DNA of 64,000 nt from a virus, in the IMG/VR virus record IMGVR_UViG_3300017729_000001, positions 26,430 through 90,429 of that record; one strand, written 5' to 3'. The notes below the pieces were generated by a model. It was given only the letters and a program-made list of their open reading frames with translations. It did not search any database and was not told the origin of the DNA. How positions within the stretch are numbered: position 1 is the first letter of the stretch; every line of letters begins with the position of its first letter. The translations under genes and the position numbers were made by a program. Shown here in pieces: positions 6,986 to 15,448 of the stretch.

Positions 6986-7294
6986 TTAACTCTCAGGCTC
7001 AGCAAATATTGGAATAAACCATGAGGCAAAATTCTCCATAACCCATAAAGGTACTGCTGGTGTTATTCCTAGTTGAATAATTCCTGTCTCATCGTCATAG
7101 TTCTGTATTGACCAATACGAATCTGCTAGAAATATCTCCTCAATTTTTATTCTTGTTGTATCCTTATAGTTATTAACTATGCGTAAACTGAAAGGTGCTA
7201 CGCCAGAGAAATGATCATCCACTTCCTCTTGCCTACCTTCACCGAACATTGTAAATATTCCTTTTATTTTTACTCCCTCATCAACCATTTCCAT
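6986..7294 (-). CDS. Hypothetical protein (102 aa)
   Basis: 102 residues, acidic, predicted mostly beta (FSLRIVNNYKDTTRIKIEEIFL, TGIIQLGITPAVPLWVM). No family recognised. It is separated by 12 bases from each neighbour, so it belongs to the same operon. Confidence 0.58.
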   Translation of the reverse strand: MEMVDEGVKIKGIFTMFGEGRQEEVDDHFSGVAPFSLRIVNNYKDTTRIKIEEIFLADSYWSIQNYDDETGIIQLGITPAVPLWVMENFASWFIPIFAEPES

Positions 7295-7306
7295 AATTTC
7301 TTTATT

Positions 7307-7768
7307 TTAGAACCACCACTCAGGGGCAGGTCTGTTACCCCAATCTGCTAAGTGACGTTTATCAATCATATAATAGTTGCGATAGGCTTCAATAGCATCG
7401 GATGATTTGAATTCATCTGGCATTGCCTGAGCGAATGGAGTCATTTCGCTATCCTTAAATACAGGCACATTTTGAAGACACCATAGGATGACATCCTTGG
7501 TCTTATGCTTTTTATGAAATCGGTGCTCGAACTCTCTACACAGTTGTAAGCCTAACTTACACAGCCACATGTAATTACTTTTAGATTGTCGAGCCCATAC
7601 ACCGCAAGGATGATTATGGTGCGTCTTTTTGTAAGGTGCTTCGCCACCTAGTTCCCAATGAGCAGTACAAAGTAATTGTGCTGACTCTAAAATCATTTTA
7701 ACCACGTGTTTATTATTGTGGTACTGAGCGCATTTCTTAATGTCGCTATCTAATACAAATATATTCAT
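7307..7768 (-). CDS. Conserved phage protein, KHVVKMILE family
   Basis: 153 residues. It begins MNIFVLDSDIKKCAQYH and continues with NNKHVVKMILESAQLL, HHNHPCGVWARQS, an H-rich helix (FEHRFHKKHKTKDV), then AMPDEFKSSDAIEAYRNYY. The same order of motifs (H/KHVVKM.LE.AQ, NHP...W.R, AMP.E....A..AYR.YY) is shared by phage proteins I have seen labelled hypothetical or, less securely, as pyrimidine-dimer glycosylases. Conserved His, Asp and Arg residues suggest an enzyme. A near-perfect promoter lies directly before the start, with the -7 box only 4 bases from the ATG. Confidence 0.68.
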   Translation of the reverse strand: MNIFVLDSDIKKCAQYHNNKHVVKMILESAQLLCTAHWELGGEAPYKKTHHNHPCGVWARQSKSNYMWLCKLGLQLCREFEHRFHKKHKTKDVILWCLQNVPVFKDSEMTPFAQAMPDEFKSSDAIEAYRNYYMIDKRHLADWGNRPAPEWWF

Positions 7769-7772
7769 GATA

Positions 7773-7803
7773 CAAAATTAACTCGTTTACATTTCTTTAC
7801 AAA
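7773..7803 (-). promoter_or_regulatory. Bacteroidota consensus promoter
   Basis: On the minus strand TTTG (7803-7800), exactly 19 bases, TAATTTTG (7780-7773). Both boxes match the Bacteroidota consensus (TTTG, 19 bases, TAnnTTTG) at every fixed position. The ATG of the next gene is 4 bases beyond the -7 box, which implies a leaderless or nearly leaderless mRNA. Confidence 0.62.
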
Positions 7804-7813
7804 GTAACTTTGT
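7799..7813. repeat. Palindrome ACAAAGT-A-ACTTTGT over the -33 box
   Basis: Perfect 7-bp arms around one base. It covers the TTTG of the promoter at 7773-7803 and touches the stop codon of the gene upstream. The position fits an operator for a repressor. Confidence 0.5.
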
Positions 7814-8094
7814 TAATCTTTTTGCTTTGACTTATGACTCATGTAAATTTTACATAGGTCATTTATAATGCTTAACTTGGAACAAAGCTGGCCATCTCCT
7901 TTAATAGTGAGAGTGACTAAATTTACAGATTTTTCAGCAATTCTTTCCACCTCAAAATAATCATCACTGACTTGATTAAAATCGTATCCATACTTCAGGC
8001 TCATTTTTTCTTTAGCCTTATGAATGATTATTCCCTCATCGTCAGTTCTTACTTCATCGTGAAAAACTCCTATTTGAAAAATCTTGTCCGTCAT
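7813..8094 (-). CDS. Hypothetical protein (93 aa)
   Basis: 93 residues with a mixed alpha/beta pattern; the last third is Lys/Ser-rich (MSHKSKQKD). No family recognised. The start overlaps the stop of the RNase HI gene by 4 bases (ATGA), so the two are probably translated together. Confidence 0.58.
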   Translation of the reverse strand: MTDKIFQIGVFHDEVRTDDEGIIIHKAKEKMSLKYGYDFNQVSDDYFEVERIAEKSVNLVTLTIKGDGQLCSKLSIINDLCKIYMSHKSKQKD

Positions 8095-8564
8095 ACTACA
8101 CCATTTAAAATTAAGTTATGTTTTCTTGCTTGTCCAGCTAAATAATCAGCACGTTCATTATGAACTACACCTGAATGTCCTTTCACTTTTACAAACTTTA
8201 CTCTCAACAACTTTGAGTGATACAAATATAACATTTCTTTCCAAAGGTCAGAATTTTTAACTTCATCCCAATCCATTTCCTGCCATCTTATGTACCATCT
8301 TTCAATAAAACAATTAACTACATAAGCACTATCTGAATAGACCTCTATTTTGATATTTGGGTGCGAATGAGTTACATAGTTCAACCCTTTAATAACTGCT
8401 AGCATCTCCATTCTATTTGAAGTGGTTTCTTTTTCAAAACCTAAGTCTTCAAATATCACTTTGTCATTCTTGATTAGAACAAACCCCCAACCTCCAAAAC
8501 CTTTAGTTGCATTGCTTGGATTATTGTTACAAGAACCATCTGTCCATATTTGGTATTTATCCAT
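8091..8564 (-). CDS. rnhA: Ribonuclease HI
   Basis: 157 residues, the usual length for RNase HI, which cuts the RNA strand of RNA:DNA hybrids and removes primers. The four metal-binding acids are visible in order: D9 (IWTDGSC), E53 (SNRMEM), D78 (VYSDSAYV) and D140 (NERADYLA), with the catalytic-loop His130 in VKGHSG. The glycine-rich GGWGFVL turn is present. It probably removes RNA primers laid by the TOPRIM primase at 26330-27289. It starts 12 bases after the hairpin at 8576-8602. Confidence 0.95.
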   Translation of the reverse strand: MDKYQIWTDGSCNNNPSNATKGFGGWGFVLIKNDKVIFEDLGFEKETTSNRMEMLAVIKGLNYVTHSHPNIKIEVYSDSAYVVNCFIERWYIRWQEMDWDEVKNSDLWKEMLYLYHSKLLRVKFVKVKGHSGVVHNERADYLAGQARKHNLILNGVV

Positions 8565-8575
8565 ATTAATTTTTT

Positions 8576-8602
8576 AAAAATGGGAGGTGCTTGCCTCCCA
8601 TT
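8576..8602 (-). terminator. Rho-independent terminator (stem works on both strands)
   Basis: Stem TGGGAGG with CCTCCCA, extendable to 9 bp by flanking AA/TT, 6-base loop, then TTTTT on the minus strand. It sits between the 88-residue gene and rnhA. Confidence 0.8.
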
Positions 8603-8634
8603 CTTGTGTTGAAGTTCATCGAAAAAATGACAAC

Positions 8635-8901
8635 TTATTTACCAAACACTTCAACAGTTTCATGTTCTGCTTTAAATACTCCACCATGCTCATGTAGTGG
8701 CTTTTGCAAAACAAGTAATTCTTTATATGTCCTGAGCACTCCTGAGCTATTCGGCACTGCCTCAATCAACTCCTTATTATTAACTTTGAGTGTGTAGTAA
8801 GTCATTTGTCCTAGCAATAATATCTCTGGTTTTATTTTCTTCTTTTTTAAAGCCTTTATTTGCTTTTCAATTTCCGCATCTATGTTCTTTGCGCTTTTCA
8901 T
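8635..8901 (-). CDS. Hypothetical protein (88 aa)
   Basis: 88 residues. The N-terminal 25 residues are Lys-rich and helical (IEKQIKALKKKKIKPEILLLG), the rest mixed. It overlaps the UvrD-like helicase gene upstream by 4 bases (ATGA), so it may be made with it. No family recognised. Confidence 0.58.
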   Translation of the reverse strand: MKSAKNIDAEIEKQIKALKKKKIKPEILLLGQMTYYTLKVNNKELIEAVPNSSGVLRTYKELLVLQKPLHEHGGVFKAEHETVEVFGK

Positions 8902-10394
8902 AATTCTTCAAATTTCAAAATTTCCTTCACTTCTTCAGTTGCTGTATCGTAATCATTCAAGTATATTAACTTTGACTTTGCCCTAGTTATAGCAACATAT
9001 CTTAAATTTTCTTCTTGTTTTAGTTCCCAATCTTGTACGGCAAATTTACTGGGTATCAATTCAGGACAAAGTATATGTACTGTCTCATTTTCTAACCCTT
9101 TTGATTTATGGATAGTTGATAAACAAACCCCCACATTGTCTCCATCCTTAAAAATAGCCTTGATTCTGTCTTTTAAGTCTTTTGTGTACGTCAATCCATT
9201 ACTTAGAATATTAATGATGTCAATCTTATTCTTTAGCATGTCAATCCTATCGGTGTTGTCTGGATTTTTTACTCCCAAATTTACCAATCTCCTACGTTCC
9301 CCATTCAAGTTTCCTTTTAGTTTTACTTTCATGGACTTGATATTGGCTGTAGCAGTCTTATTTACCATCGAAATCAGATTCAATCCTATATCTGCCCCTC
9401 TTACGAATGACTTCACATTATTCGCTAGTAAATACATATTCAATATTATCAATGGCTTAACATTTCTACACAATACCCAATCACCCTCTTTTATGTCTTC
9501 GATGAATCCTGTTCTAACTTCCCCATCATCATTTTCTGAGTATGCTTCAATCTGGTCGTTAATTAGTTGTGCTTCAAATACTATTCTTTTTCCACACCTA
9601 TAATTTACTGACAAAGGCAATTCTATGGTCTTAGAATGTAGGTGCTTTAAGTTCATATAACTATCTACGTCAGCACCAGCAAAACCATATATTGCTTGAT
9701 TTGGGTCACCAACTGCTATCATCCGACCTCTTCTGGTCTTAATTCTCTTGATAATCATCTGCTGAATCTTAGACAAATCTTGACTCTCATCTACAAAAAC
9801 TGAATCGAATTTACTAACTGATACATCATCTTTGATAACCCTATAAATCATATCAGTGAAATCAAAATTCCTAGTGTCATTATTCATACCTCTTAGAATC
9901 TTATCCAACCTTTTACAGTCCTCTTCATCTATTAGAAATGAATGCTTTTCAGCTAGTTCTATGACCTCATCAGTTTCCTCTATATAGTTTTGCCTCATGA
10001 GGTCAAGAATCTTAGAATATGTGAAAAAATAATAGTTCAATTTTTTCTCCTTGATTCCATCAGCCATACAAACTCTTTTTATAAAAGGCATTGACTTATT
10101 AGGCTTCAGGTCGCACTTATACTTATAATGAGTCATTAAAGCCTTCCAACAAAATGAATGCATGGTTGTTATATTGACTCCATCCCTTTTTACTCTACTT
10201 CTAAGTTCATCAACTATACCATTATTAAACGCCACAAAAATAGATGTATTGCTAAGTGGCAATCTATTAAGACACTCTATCAAAGTTGTAGTTTTACCTG
10301 AACCTGCCACCGCAGAAATAACTACGTTTGATGACCCATTTTCTACTTCTTGATATATGTCTTTTTGGTATTTTGAATAATTCAAATTATTCAT
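8898..10394 (-). CDS. UvrD/Rep-like superfamily 1 DNA helicase
   Basis: 498 residues from ATG 10394. A longer frame to 10463 exists, but its first 23 codons overlap the gene upstream and the family alignment begins at MNNLNYSKYQKD (Q motif). Motifs in order: Walker A AVAGSGKTT at 28-36, Walker B VDESQDLS near 205, motif III GDPNQAIYGFAGAD, and motif VI VAITRAKSKL close to the C-terminus. SF1A helicases of this type unwind DNA 3' to 5' in repair and recombination, or remove proteins from DNA. It lies with the recombination genes gp46/gp47/UvsX, which supports a repair or recombination-dependent replication role. Confidence 0.9.
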   Translation of the reverse strand: MNNLNYSKYQKDIYQEVENGSSNVVISAVAGSGKTTTLIECLNRLPLSNTSIFVAFNNGIVDELRSRVKRDGVNITTMHSFCWKALMTHYKYKCDLKPNKSMPFIKRVCMADGIKEKKLNYYFFTYSKILDLMRQNYIEETDEVIELAEKHSFLIDEEDCKRLDKILRGMNNDTRNFDFTDMIYRVIKDDVSVSKFDSVFVDESQDLSKIQQMIIKRIKTRRGRMIAVGDPNQAIYGFAGADVDSYMNLKHLHSKTIELPLSVNYRCGKRIVFEAQLINDQIEAYSENDDGEVRTGFIEDIKEGDWVLCRNVKPLIILNMYLLANNVKSFVRGADIGLNLISMVNKTATANIKSMKVKLKGNLNGERRRLVNLGVKNPDNTDRIDMLKNKIDIINILSNGLTYTKDLKDRIKAIFKDGDNVGVCLSTIHKSKGLENETVHILCPELIPSKFAVQDWELKQEENLRYVAITRAKSKLIYLNDYDTATEEVKEILKFEEL

Positions 10395-10707
10395 AGTATC
10401 TCCAAGTATGGTTGTCCGAAAACTTGTACATTGAATCTTTCTCTTTGCTGTACTTAGCCTCAAATCTCGTCAAGAAATCGAATTTATTTGCGGTTGAAAA
10501 TACATCACCTAGAATGAACGCAGTTATATCAACCCCACTAAATGTTAAATATGGTAAAGCTGAAACTGAACCTCCCACTGGTGGCTCAAACATTGAAACT
10601 TTAAACCATACTGATTCTCCATTAACCATCACCTCAAGTATCTGTTGTGAGTTTTCCGTCAAACAATGAATTGCTTCCTTTTTTAATCTATATGTCCCCA
10701 TTATCAA
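10387..10707 (-). CDS. Hypothetical protein (106 aa)
   Basis: 106 residues (104 if the second ATG at 10701 is used). Beta-rich appearance with EVMVNGESVWFKVSMFEPP and a PVGGSVSALPYLTFSG segment. It overlaps the sigma-like gene upstream by 20 bases and the helicase downstream by 8 bases. No family recognised. Confidence 0.55.
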   Translation of the reverse strand: MIMGTYRLKKEAIHCLTENSQQILEVMVNGESVWFKVSMFEPPVGGSVSALPYLTFSGVDITAFILGDVFSTANKFDFLTRFEAKYSKEKDSMYKFSDNHTWRYYE

Positions 10708-11311
10708 TTAATTTTTGTAGTTGCTCTTTTATTTTTCTGATACTGTTATAGTATTTACTAACAGTCGCACCCTCGTTATTAACTATGAAGTCATCTTTCT
10801 TTTCGTAAAGCATCTTGGACATTAAAACTTTTTTATCGAAAGAATCAAGTTTCAAATTATCTATTACCATATTGACGCTGTATATTTCTTCTCTAGTGAA
10901 ATGGTCGTTGCTACTTTTAAAAGACACTTTCCAATCTCTATGAGAATTATACTTCCTGACTTCCTTATCGAACATTCTGTAGAAATTCCTAGAAAGTGAC
11001 TTGTTGAAATAAAAATAAAAACAGTTCTTTTTATTTACATTAAAATTGTCTACACACTTCATCATTACTATGAATGCTTCACCATACATTTCGGCTTCAA
11101 GATGACACCTTTCAGTCACTGATGAATTCCTAGCCAGATTGGAATAATTTTTAACATTCTTGATTACAATTTTCTTCATCAACTTGTACAGATTCAACTT
11201 GGATTGGTCAGTCTTCATCCTATTGCCGCCACGCTTGATCAACAACACGTATTTTGATGCTAACTTCCTATTAAATTTTGGGTCATCCTTGTCGAATATG
11301 TCGAAATACAT
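10688..11311 (-). CDS. Sigma-factor-like protein, gp55-type late sigma candidate
   Basis: 207 residues. The middle (about 70-130) resembles sigma region 2: EAEMYGEAFIVMMKCVDNFN, then an aromatic FYFYFNKSLSRNFYRM stretch. The C-terminal part (IDNLKLDSFDKKVLMSKML then SKYYNSIRKIKEQLQKLI) resembles a region 4 helix-turn-helix. In T4 the late sigma gp55 lies between the gp46 and gp47 genes; here the gene is three genes downstream of gp46, which supports the call. It would direct host RNA polymerase to late promoters, such as the TATAAATA box at 47656. The start overlaps nothing and begins 1 base after the gene upstream. Confidence 0.55.
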   Translation of the reverse strand: MYFDIFDKDDPKFNRKLASKYVLLIKRGGNRMKTDQSKLNLYKLMKKIVIKNVKNYSNLARNSSVTERCHLEAEMYGEAFIVMMKCVDNFNVNKKNCFYFYFNKSLSRNFYRMFDKEVRKYNSHRDWKVSFKSSNDHFTREEIYSVNMVIDNLKLDSFDKKVLMSKMLYEKKDDFIVNNEGATVSKYYNSIRKIKEQLQKLIDNGDI

Positions 11312-11650
11312 TTATTTGCCTTCTTTAAAATTTTTAATCAATGTCTTGTTCTTTTCGTATTTTTGCTCACTAATTTCTTTCTTGTAGTGTTCTTTAGACC
11401 TCTTTGCTAGTTGTTCATTTCTTTTAGCAACTCCTGACTTACCACTTCCTGTTCCTATCATTATGTTGGCGTTGCTGAAATCAACTTTTCTATTAATGTA
11501 CTCTAACACTTCTCCATTCTCTGGGTTGACCAATATCTTGCCCCATCTATCCTTATAAAAAGTACCATCTGCTCCAAACCCAGTTGTGTACTGAGTGAAG
11601 TAAAATTCTTTTCCTGTCTTTGGACATCTAAATTGTGGTTTGCTTGCCAT
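11312..11650 (-). CDS. Hypothetical basic protein (112 aa)
   Basis: 112 residues. The N-terminus begins MASKPQFRCPKTGKEFYFTQ, with a single Cys and a beta-rich segment (GILVN-like strands around 35-50); the C-terminal half is Lys/Glu-rich and helical. It lies between the RuvC-like resolvase and the sigma-like gene with no gap on either side. A role in DNA repair or transcription is possible from position only; the sequence is not recognised. Confidence 0.55.
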   Translation of the reverse strand: MASKPQFRCPKTGKEFYFTQYTTGFGADGTFYKDRWGKILVNPENGEVLEYINRKVDFSNANIMIGTGSGKSGVAKRNEQLAKRSKEHYKKEISEQKYEKNKTLIKNFKEGK

Positions 11651-12201
11651 TATACGTTTATTTTAGCTTTGAGCAAATGCAATATATGTAGCGCATCTGC
11701 TTCGTTATCATCCTTGCCTTCATATCCCCATAGACTTCTGGCATACTCAATCATCATCTCTTTATTAGCATTCCCCTTACCTGTAGCAAATTTCTTAATC
11801 TCTGACGCTGAGAATTCAATGTACTCCACTTCGTTTTCAACGCAAGTCTTTTCGATTATTGCTATTAGTTTGGAAGAATGTATTATTGGGTTGATGTTTC
11901 TGCCTGATGGTAATTCATAGGCTATCACTTCAATGCTATTTTCACGGATGAATTTTAATAGCCTGGACTCAAAACGAATCCATTTCATTCCTTGACTCTC
12001 TTTACTCTTGATTTTTAAGTTCCATAGTTCCACGTTGACAACATCACTGTTAGATGTTTGAAAAGCAACCCCACATAAGGTTGCTTGGTCAAAAGCAGCA
12101 ATATTTATTAGTGGCTGTTTTTTAGACAGCTTCAGTTGTTTTGCTCTATGTACCTTATCATCAATCTTTTTTTGTTTCGCTTTACTTCTAGTCTTGGCCA
12201 T
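11650..12201 (-). CDS. RuvC-like Holliday junction resolvase
   Basis: 183 residues. After a basic tail (residues 1-30) the RNase H-like core begins with NIAAFDQATLCGVAF (D38), then IEVIAYELPSG (Glu near 97), and ends with DDNEADALHILHL, the paired acids of the last RuvC motif. This order of D, E, D/D acids is the active site of RuvC and related phage resolvases, which cut branched DNA before packaging. It overlaps the gp46-like gene by 14 bases, so the two are coupled. A T4 endonuclease VII-like resolvase was not seen, so this is the probable resolvase. Confidence 0.82.
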   Translation of the reverse strand: MAKTRSKAKQKKIDDKVHRAKQLKLSKKQPLINIAAFDQATLCGVAFQTSNSDVVNVELWNLKIKSKESQGMKWIRFESRLLKFIRENSIEVIAYELPSGRNINPIIHSSKLIAIIEKTCVENEVEYIEFSASEIKKFATGKGNANKEMMIEYARSLWGYEGKDDNEADALHILHLLKAKINV

Positions 12202-14062
12202 TTAAAATCAGTTTACTCACCCCATTTACTTTTTCAATACAAACTTCATTTTCGGCACCAATTGGGTCATTTCGGTGAGTAACTACCATCGTGGTAACTC
12301 CTAGTGTTTCCAAAATATTTAGCACGTCTTTCTGTCCTGTCCTGTCCAGACCTTCAAAAACTTCATCTAGTCCTAAAAAGTTTAGTCCACCATTATTAGC
12401 AGACATATTCATTAGTTTTTGAAGACCTACGATACAAGCCAAATTGACTCTACCTTTTTCACCCCCACTGTACCTCTCAAAACTCCCTTGTTTGATACCA
12501 TCCCTGACGATTGATATAGTGATGTTTTCTCTCACGTCATTATTTTTCAAAACTTTGTAACCTTCAATTTTCACCGACAAATCTGTATTAAATTTCCTAA
12601 GATACGAATTTGTAATGTGTTCAATTGTCTTTATAGACTGATTAGTGAGGTATGTTAGAAAACCTTTTTTGGAGAAATGATATATCCAAAAGTTTGCTTC
12701 TTCACTAGCAATCAAATGTTTAGACAATTTATCATCCTCAGAATCTTTATCAGCTTTGTACTCTTTTAGTTTTGATTGGAGTGATTTTACTTTGGTATTA
12801 TTTTTCTTTTCTTTTTCAAGTTTTTTTAGTTCTTCTTTAAAACCTTCAATGTTATTTTGAGCCATCTTATCCTTTTTGGATAGCATTTCAATATCAGTTT
12901 TCATCTGACTTATCCCTCCATTCAACTTTCTTACTTTGCTTGACAGCAAATCATTTTCTTCTAGTTGAGCATTCAGATTTTTATTGTCGGCAAGATATTT
13001 TTTGTTTTTATCTATTATGCCCTCAATAAACTTTTCTGCTACCTTAACCATTTCAGGAATGGTTTTGATATCTATATCCTCACCCTGATTCCATTCATGG
13101 CTACATTTAGGGCAAGTTGTAGTTCCTTTTAAAATTCTCTCCAGATGGTCAATATTATCTTTAGCCTCATTTATTTGTTTTTTGTTCTCTCTGACTATTC
13201 TGTTATTCTTATTAATCTTGCTTTCAATCTCAGTACAGTCAACCAAACTACTTTTTAAAATATCTAGCTTGGATATTTTCTCTTTTAAATCTTCACTCCA
13301 AGTCAATCTACGTTCCTTGATTGTTTCTATTTTATCAAGTTGGTCATCGATGTTGTCGTTGAGATTATTCATCCTATCCTTAAATCTCTCTTCACTATTC
13401 GCTTTTTCATCGTCAATCTGACCTGTGGTTATTTCGATGTAGCTATCAATCTTGATTATAGACTTTTCCAACTCGCCAATTATAGCAACTTGTTTTTTAT
13501 TCTGAGCCTTTAGTGATTCAACTCGTTTTTCTATCACATCAGCATTAGTCAATCTGCTAATGATTTTCTTTTGCTCACTATCTCCAGCAGTAAGGAATGA
13601 ATAATTTGAATCTTGCCCTACTATAAAAAAGTGAAGCAAGTCATCCCTCGTCACTCCTATCAAATCGAATATCCTAGCATTACACTCGTTGACTGAAGTC
13701 ATTTCGGTGTTCAACTCGCCATTTTCCCACAACTCTATTTTTGCCGACTTAGTTCTGTGTATCCATCTCTTTACCACTAGACTTTTTACATCACAAACAG
13801 CATTCTCTAATTGTAGTTCAACATAGCAAACATCTCCAGAATCATTAACAAATTCTGTTCTATTTACGTCACGACAAGTTTTGCCAGTCAAGGCTAAAGT
13901 CACACCCTCAATTAAACCACTTTTACCACTCCCATTACTATCTGCTCCTGAATCAGTCATATTCCTACCGAACAGCATTGTACACTTATTCTTTAGAAAT
14001 CTATATTCAGTATCAACATGCGAAAATAGGTTTTCAATTTTTATAACTTTTGGTTGCCACAT
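12188..14062 (-). CDS. SbcC/Rad50-like recombination ATPase (T4 gp46-like)
   Basis: 624 residues. The N-terminal ATPase lobe has Walker A (SNGSGKS near 43-48); long coiled coils flank a zinc-hook CPKC at about 318; the C-terminal lobe has the ABC signature YSGGEKGR near 529 and Walker B FLGLDEVFEGLD near 562. With the gp47-like nuclease it forms the complex that resects DNA ends to start recombination-dependent replication. At 624 residues it is close to phage gp46 and much shorter than bacterial SbcC. A small gene separates it from the nuclease gene. Confidence 0.95.
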   Translation of the reverse strand: MWQPKVIKIENLFSHVDTEYRFLKNKCTMLFGRNMTDSGADSNGSGKSGLIEGVTLALTGKTCRDVNRTEFVNDSGDVCYVELQLENAVCDVKSLVVKRWIHRTKSAKIELWENGELNTEMTSVNECNARIFDLIGVTRDDLLHFFIVGQDSNYSFLTAGDSEQKKIISRLTNADVIEKRVESLKAQNKKQVAIIGELEKSIIKIDSYIEITTGQIDDEKANSEERFKDRMNNLNDNIDDQLDKIETIKERRLTWSEDLKEKISKLDILKSSLVDCTEIESKINKNNRIVRENKKQINEAKDNIDHLERILKGTTTCPKCSHEWNQGEDIDIKTIPEMVKVAEKFIEGIIDKNKKYLADNKNLNAQLEENDLLSSKVRKLNGGISQMKTDIEMLSKKDKMAQNNIEGFKEELKKLEKEKKNNTKVKSLQSKLKEYKADKDSEDDKLSKHLIASEEANFWIYHFSKKGFLTYLTNQSIKTIEHITNSYLRKFNTDLSVKIEGYKVLKNNDVRENITISIVRDGIKQGSFERYSGGEKGRVNLACIVGLQKLMNMSANNGGLNFLGLDEVFEGLDRTGQKDVLNILETLGVTTMVVTHRNDPIGAENEVCIEKVNGVSKLILNGQD

Positions 14063-14064
14063 AT

Positions 14065-14412
14065 CTATTTATTTTTGAACTTATATCTTGGACTCAATGA
14101 GTATTCCTCAACTCTCTCTATAATTCTTAACTCTGTGACTTCAACTCCCTTTTCTGCTAAATATGATTCAGCATGCTTGATGGCTTTTACAGGTGACTTG
14201 AACATTTTTGGTATTTTCAATCCTGTAATACCTTCAGAAATTTGCCAGAATTTTAGTGATTTTTTATTTACTTTGTGTAAGATGAAATCAAATTCTTCAA
14301 AGCCTTTAATCTTGACTCTTTTTGCTCCACCTACTTTTTGGAATGAATCCTTTTTTCTTATGAAAAAATTATCTGATACTTTTTCATATTTACTCGACAG
14401 TCTTTTTATCAC
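14065..14412 (-). CDS. Hypothetical protein between gp46 and gp47
   Basis: 115 residues, strongly basic, with a helical middle (SPVKAIKHAESYLAEKGVEV) followed by a beta strand and a basic tail. No family recognised. It overlaps the end of the gp47-like gene by 23 bases and ends 2 bases before gp46, so it is made with the resection complex and might be an accessory or inhibitor of it. Confidence 0.6.
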   Translation of the reverse strand: MIKRLSSKYEKVSDNFFIRKKDSFQKVGGAKRVKIKGFEEFDFILHKVNKKSLKFWQISEGITGLKIPKMFKSPVKAIKHAESYLAEKGVEVTELRIIERVEEYSLSPRYKFKNK

Positions 14413-15448
14413 CTTTTAATATTTTTAGTCCAACACTCAGTTTCTTTTGAGGAATGGATTGAACTTTACAATATTTCAAAAAGTGTTTCATAATCGTTTT
14501 TGAATTGAACTGAGTAAAGTTTTCACCCTCTACATTCACTACTCCATCAAGGTCATCGGTTGACTCAAATTTACAATCTATGCCAACATCAGTGAATCTA
14601 CTTAAAGTAATCTTGTCCAAGTCAGTTTTATTGCCCTGAAATACAAATCTCACATAATCGTCAGAATCTGTATAGAACTCTAATTCATTTTCAATAGCAT
14701 CAGAATCACTAGCATCAATTACCACTTTTTTATATTGTGGAAAATTAGATTGCTTGTGTTCCAAACTTCCATCATCGTATATTATCGTGAATCCTTTATC
14801 AGTGATATTTTCTCCGAAATTACCTTGGTACGCTGACCCTGTGTAGTAGATGTTTTGTCCTACCTTGCTAGCATCGTGATAATGACCAACCAATACCTTA
14901 TCCCACCACTTTACTGAACTGGGTGCTACGCCCTCTGAAACCTCTGAACCATCGTTGTTTTTGACTCCGTTAAAAGCCTTGTGAGTGATTAAAATATTCT
15001 TTTCGCAACCTACTTTATCTTGTAAATCTTGTAGCTTCATTAATCTCTTCTCATAGGAATCTGTAAAGTAAGGAATCCAACCTATACAAATATCAGGAAA
15101 ATCATCAAGCACTGTTATATTCTCATCTTTATAGACAACGAAATTTTCAGAATCAAATAAGTCTAAATAACTATTTTCAGAATCTTGGTCTGTCTTATCA
15201 TGATTACCAGGAATCGCCAAGCAAGTGATATTTCTTTCTTCTAGTTCCTTCACAATAGAATCCATCGCAATTAAGGTTGCTAAGTTTTGCCCCACTCTAT
15301 TAGTAAAGACATCACCGCCATGGAATATATGATTAACTCCTAGTTGCTCAGCCATCTTCATAGCTTGGCTGAATATATCCTTAACTTTCTTCAGATTGTC
15401 TTTATGCTTGTGTGTATCTGTTAAAAATACTGCTATTGGTTTCTTCAT
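14390..15448 (-). CDS. SbcD/Mre11-like nuclease (T4 gp47-like)
   Basis: 352 residues. Calcineurin-type metallophosphoesterase motifs occur in order: D11-T-H13 (FLTDTHKH), GGD46 (HGGDVFTN), GNHD (81-84), a TH motif (ILITHKAF near 157) and GHYH (near 193). These residues bind the two Mn ions used to cut DNA. It pairs with the SbcC/gp46-like ATPase downstream. The start overlaps the recombinase gene by 4 bases (ATGA), placing resection and strand exchange in one operon. Confidence 0.94.
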   Translation of the reverse strand: MKKPIAVFLTDTHKHKDNLKKVKDIFSQAMKMAEQLGVNHIFHGGDVFTNRVGQNLATLIAMDSIVKELEERNITCLAIPGNHDKTDQDSENSYLDLFDSENFVVYKDENITVLDDFPDICIGWIPYFTDSYEKRLMKLQDLQDKVGCEKNILITHKAFNGVKNNDGSEVSEGVAPSSVKWWDKVLVGHYHDASKVGQNIYYTGSAYQGNFGENITDKGFTIIYDDGSLEHKQSNFPQYKKVVIDASDSDAIENELEFYTDSDDYVRFVFQGNKTDLDKITLSRFTDVGIDCKFESTDDLDGVVNVEGENFTQFNSKTIMKHFLKYCKVQSIPQKKLSVGLKILKGDKKTVE

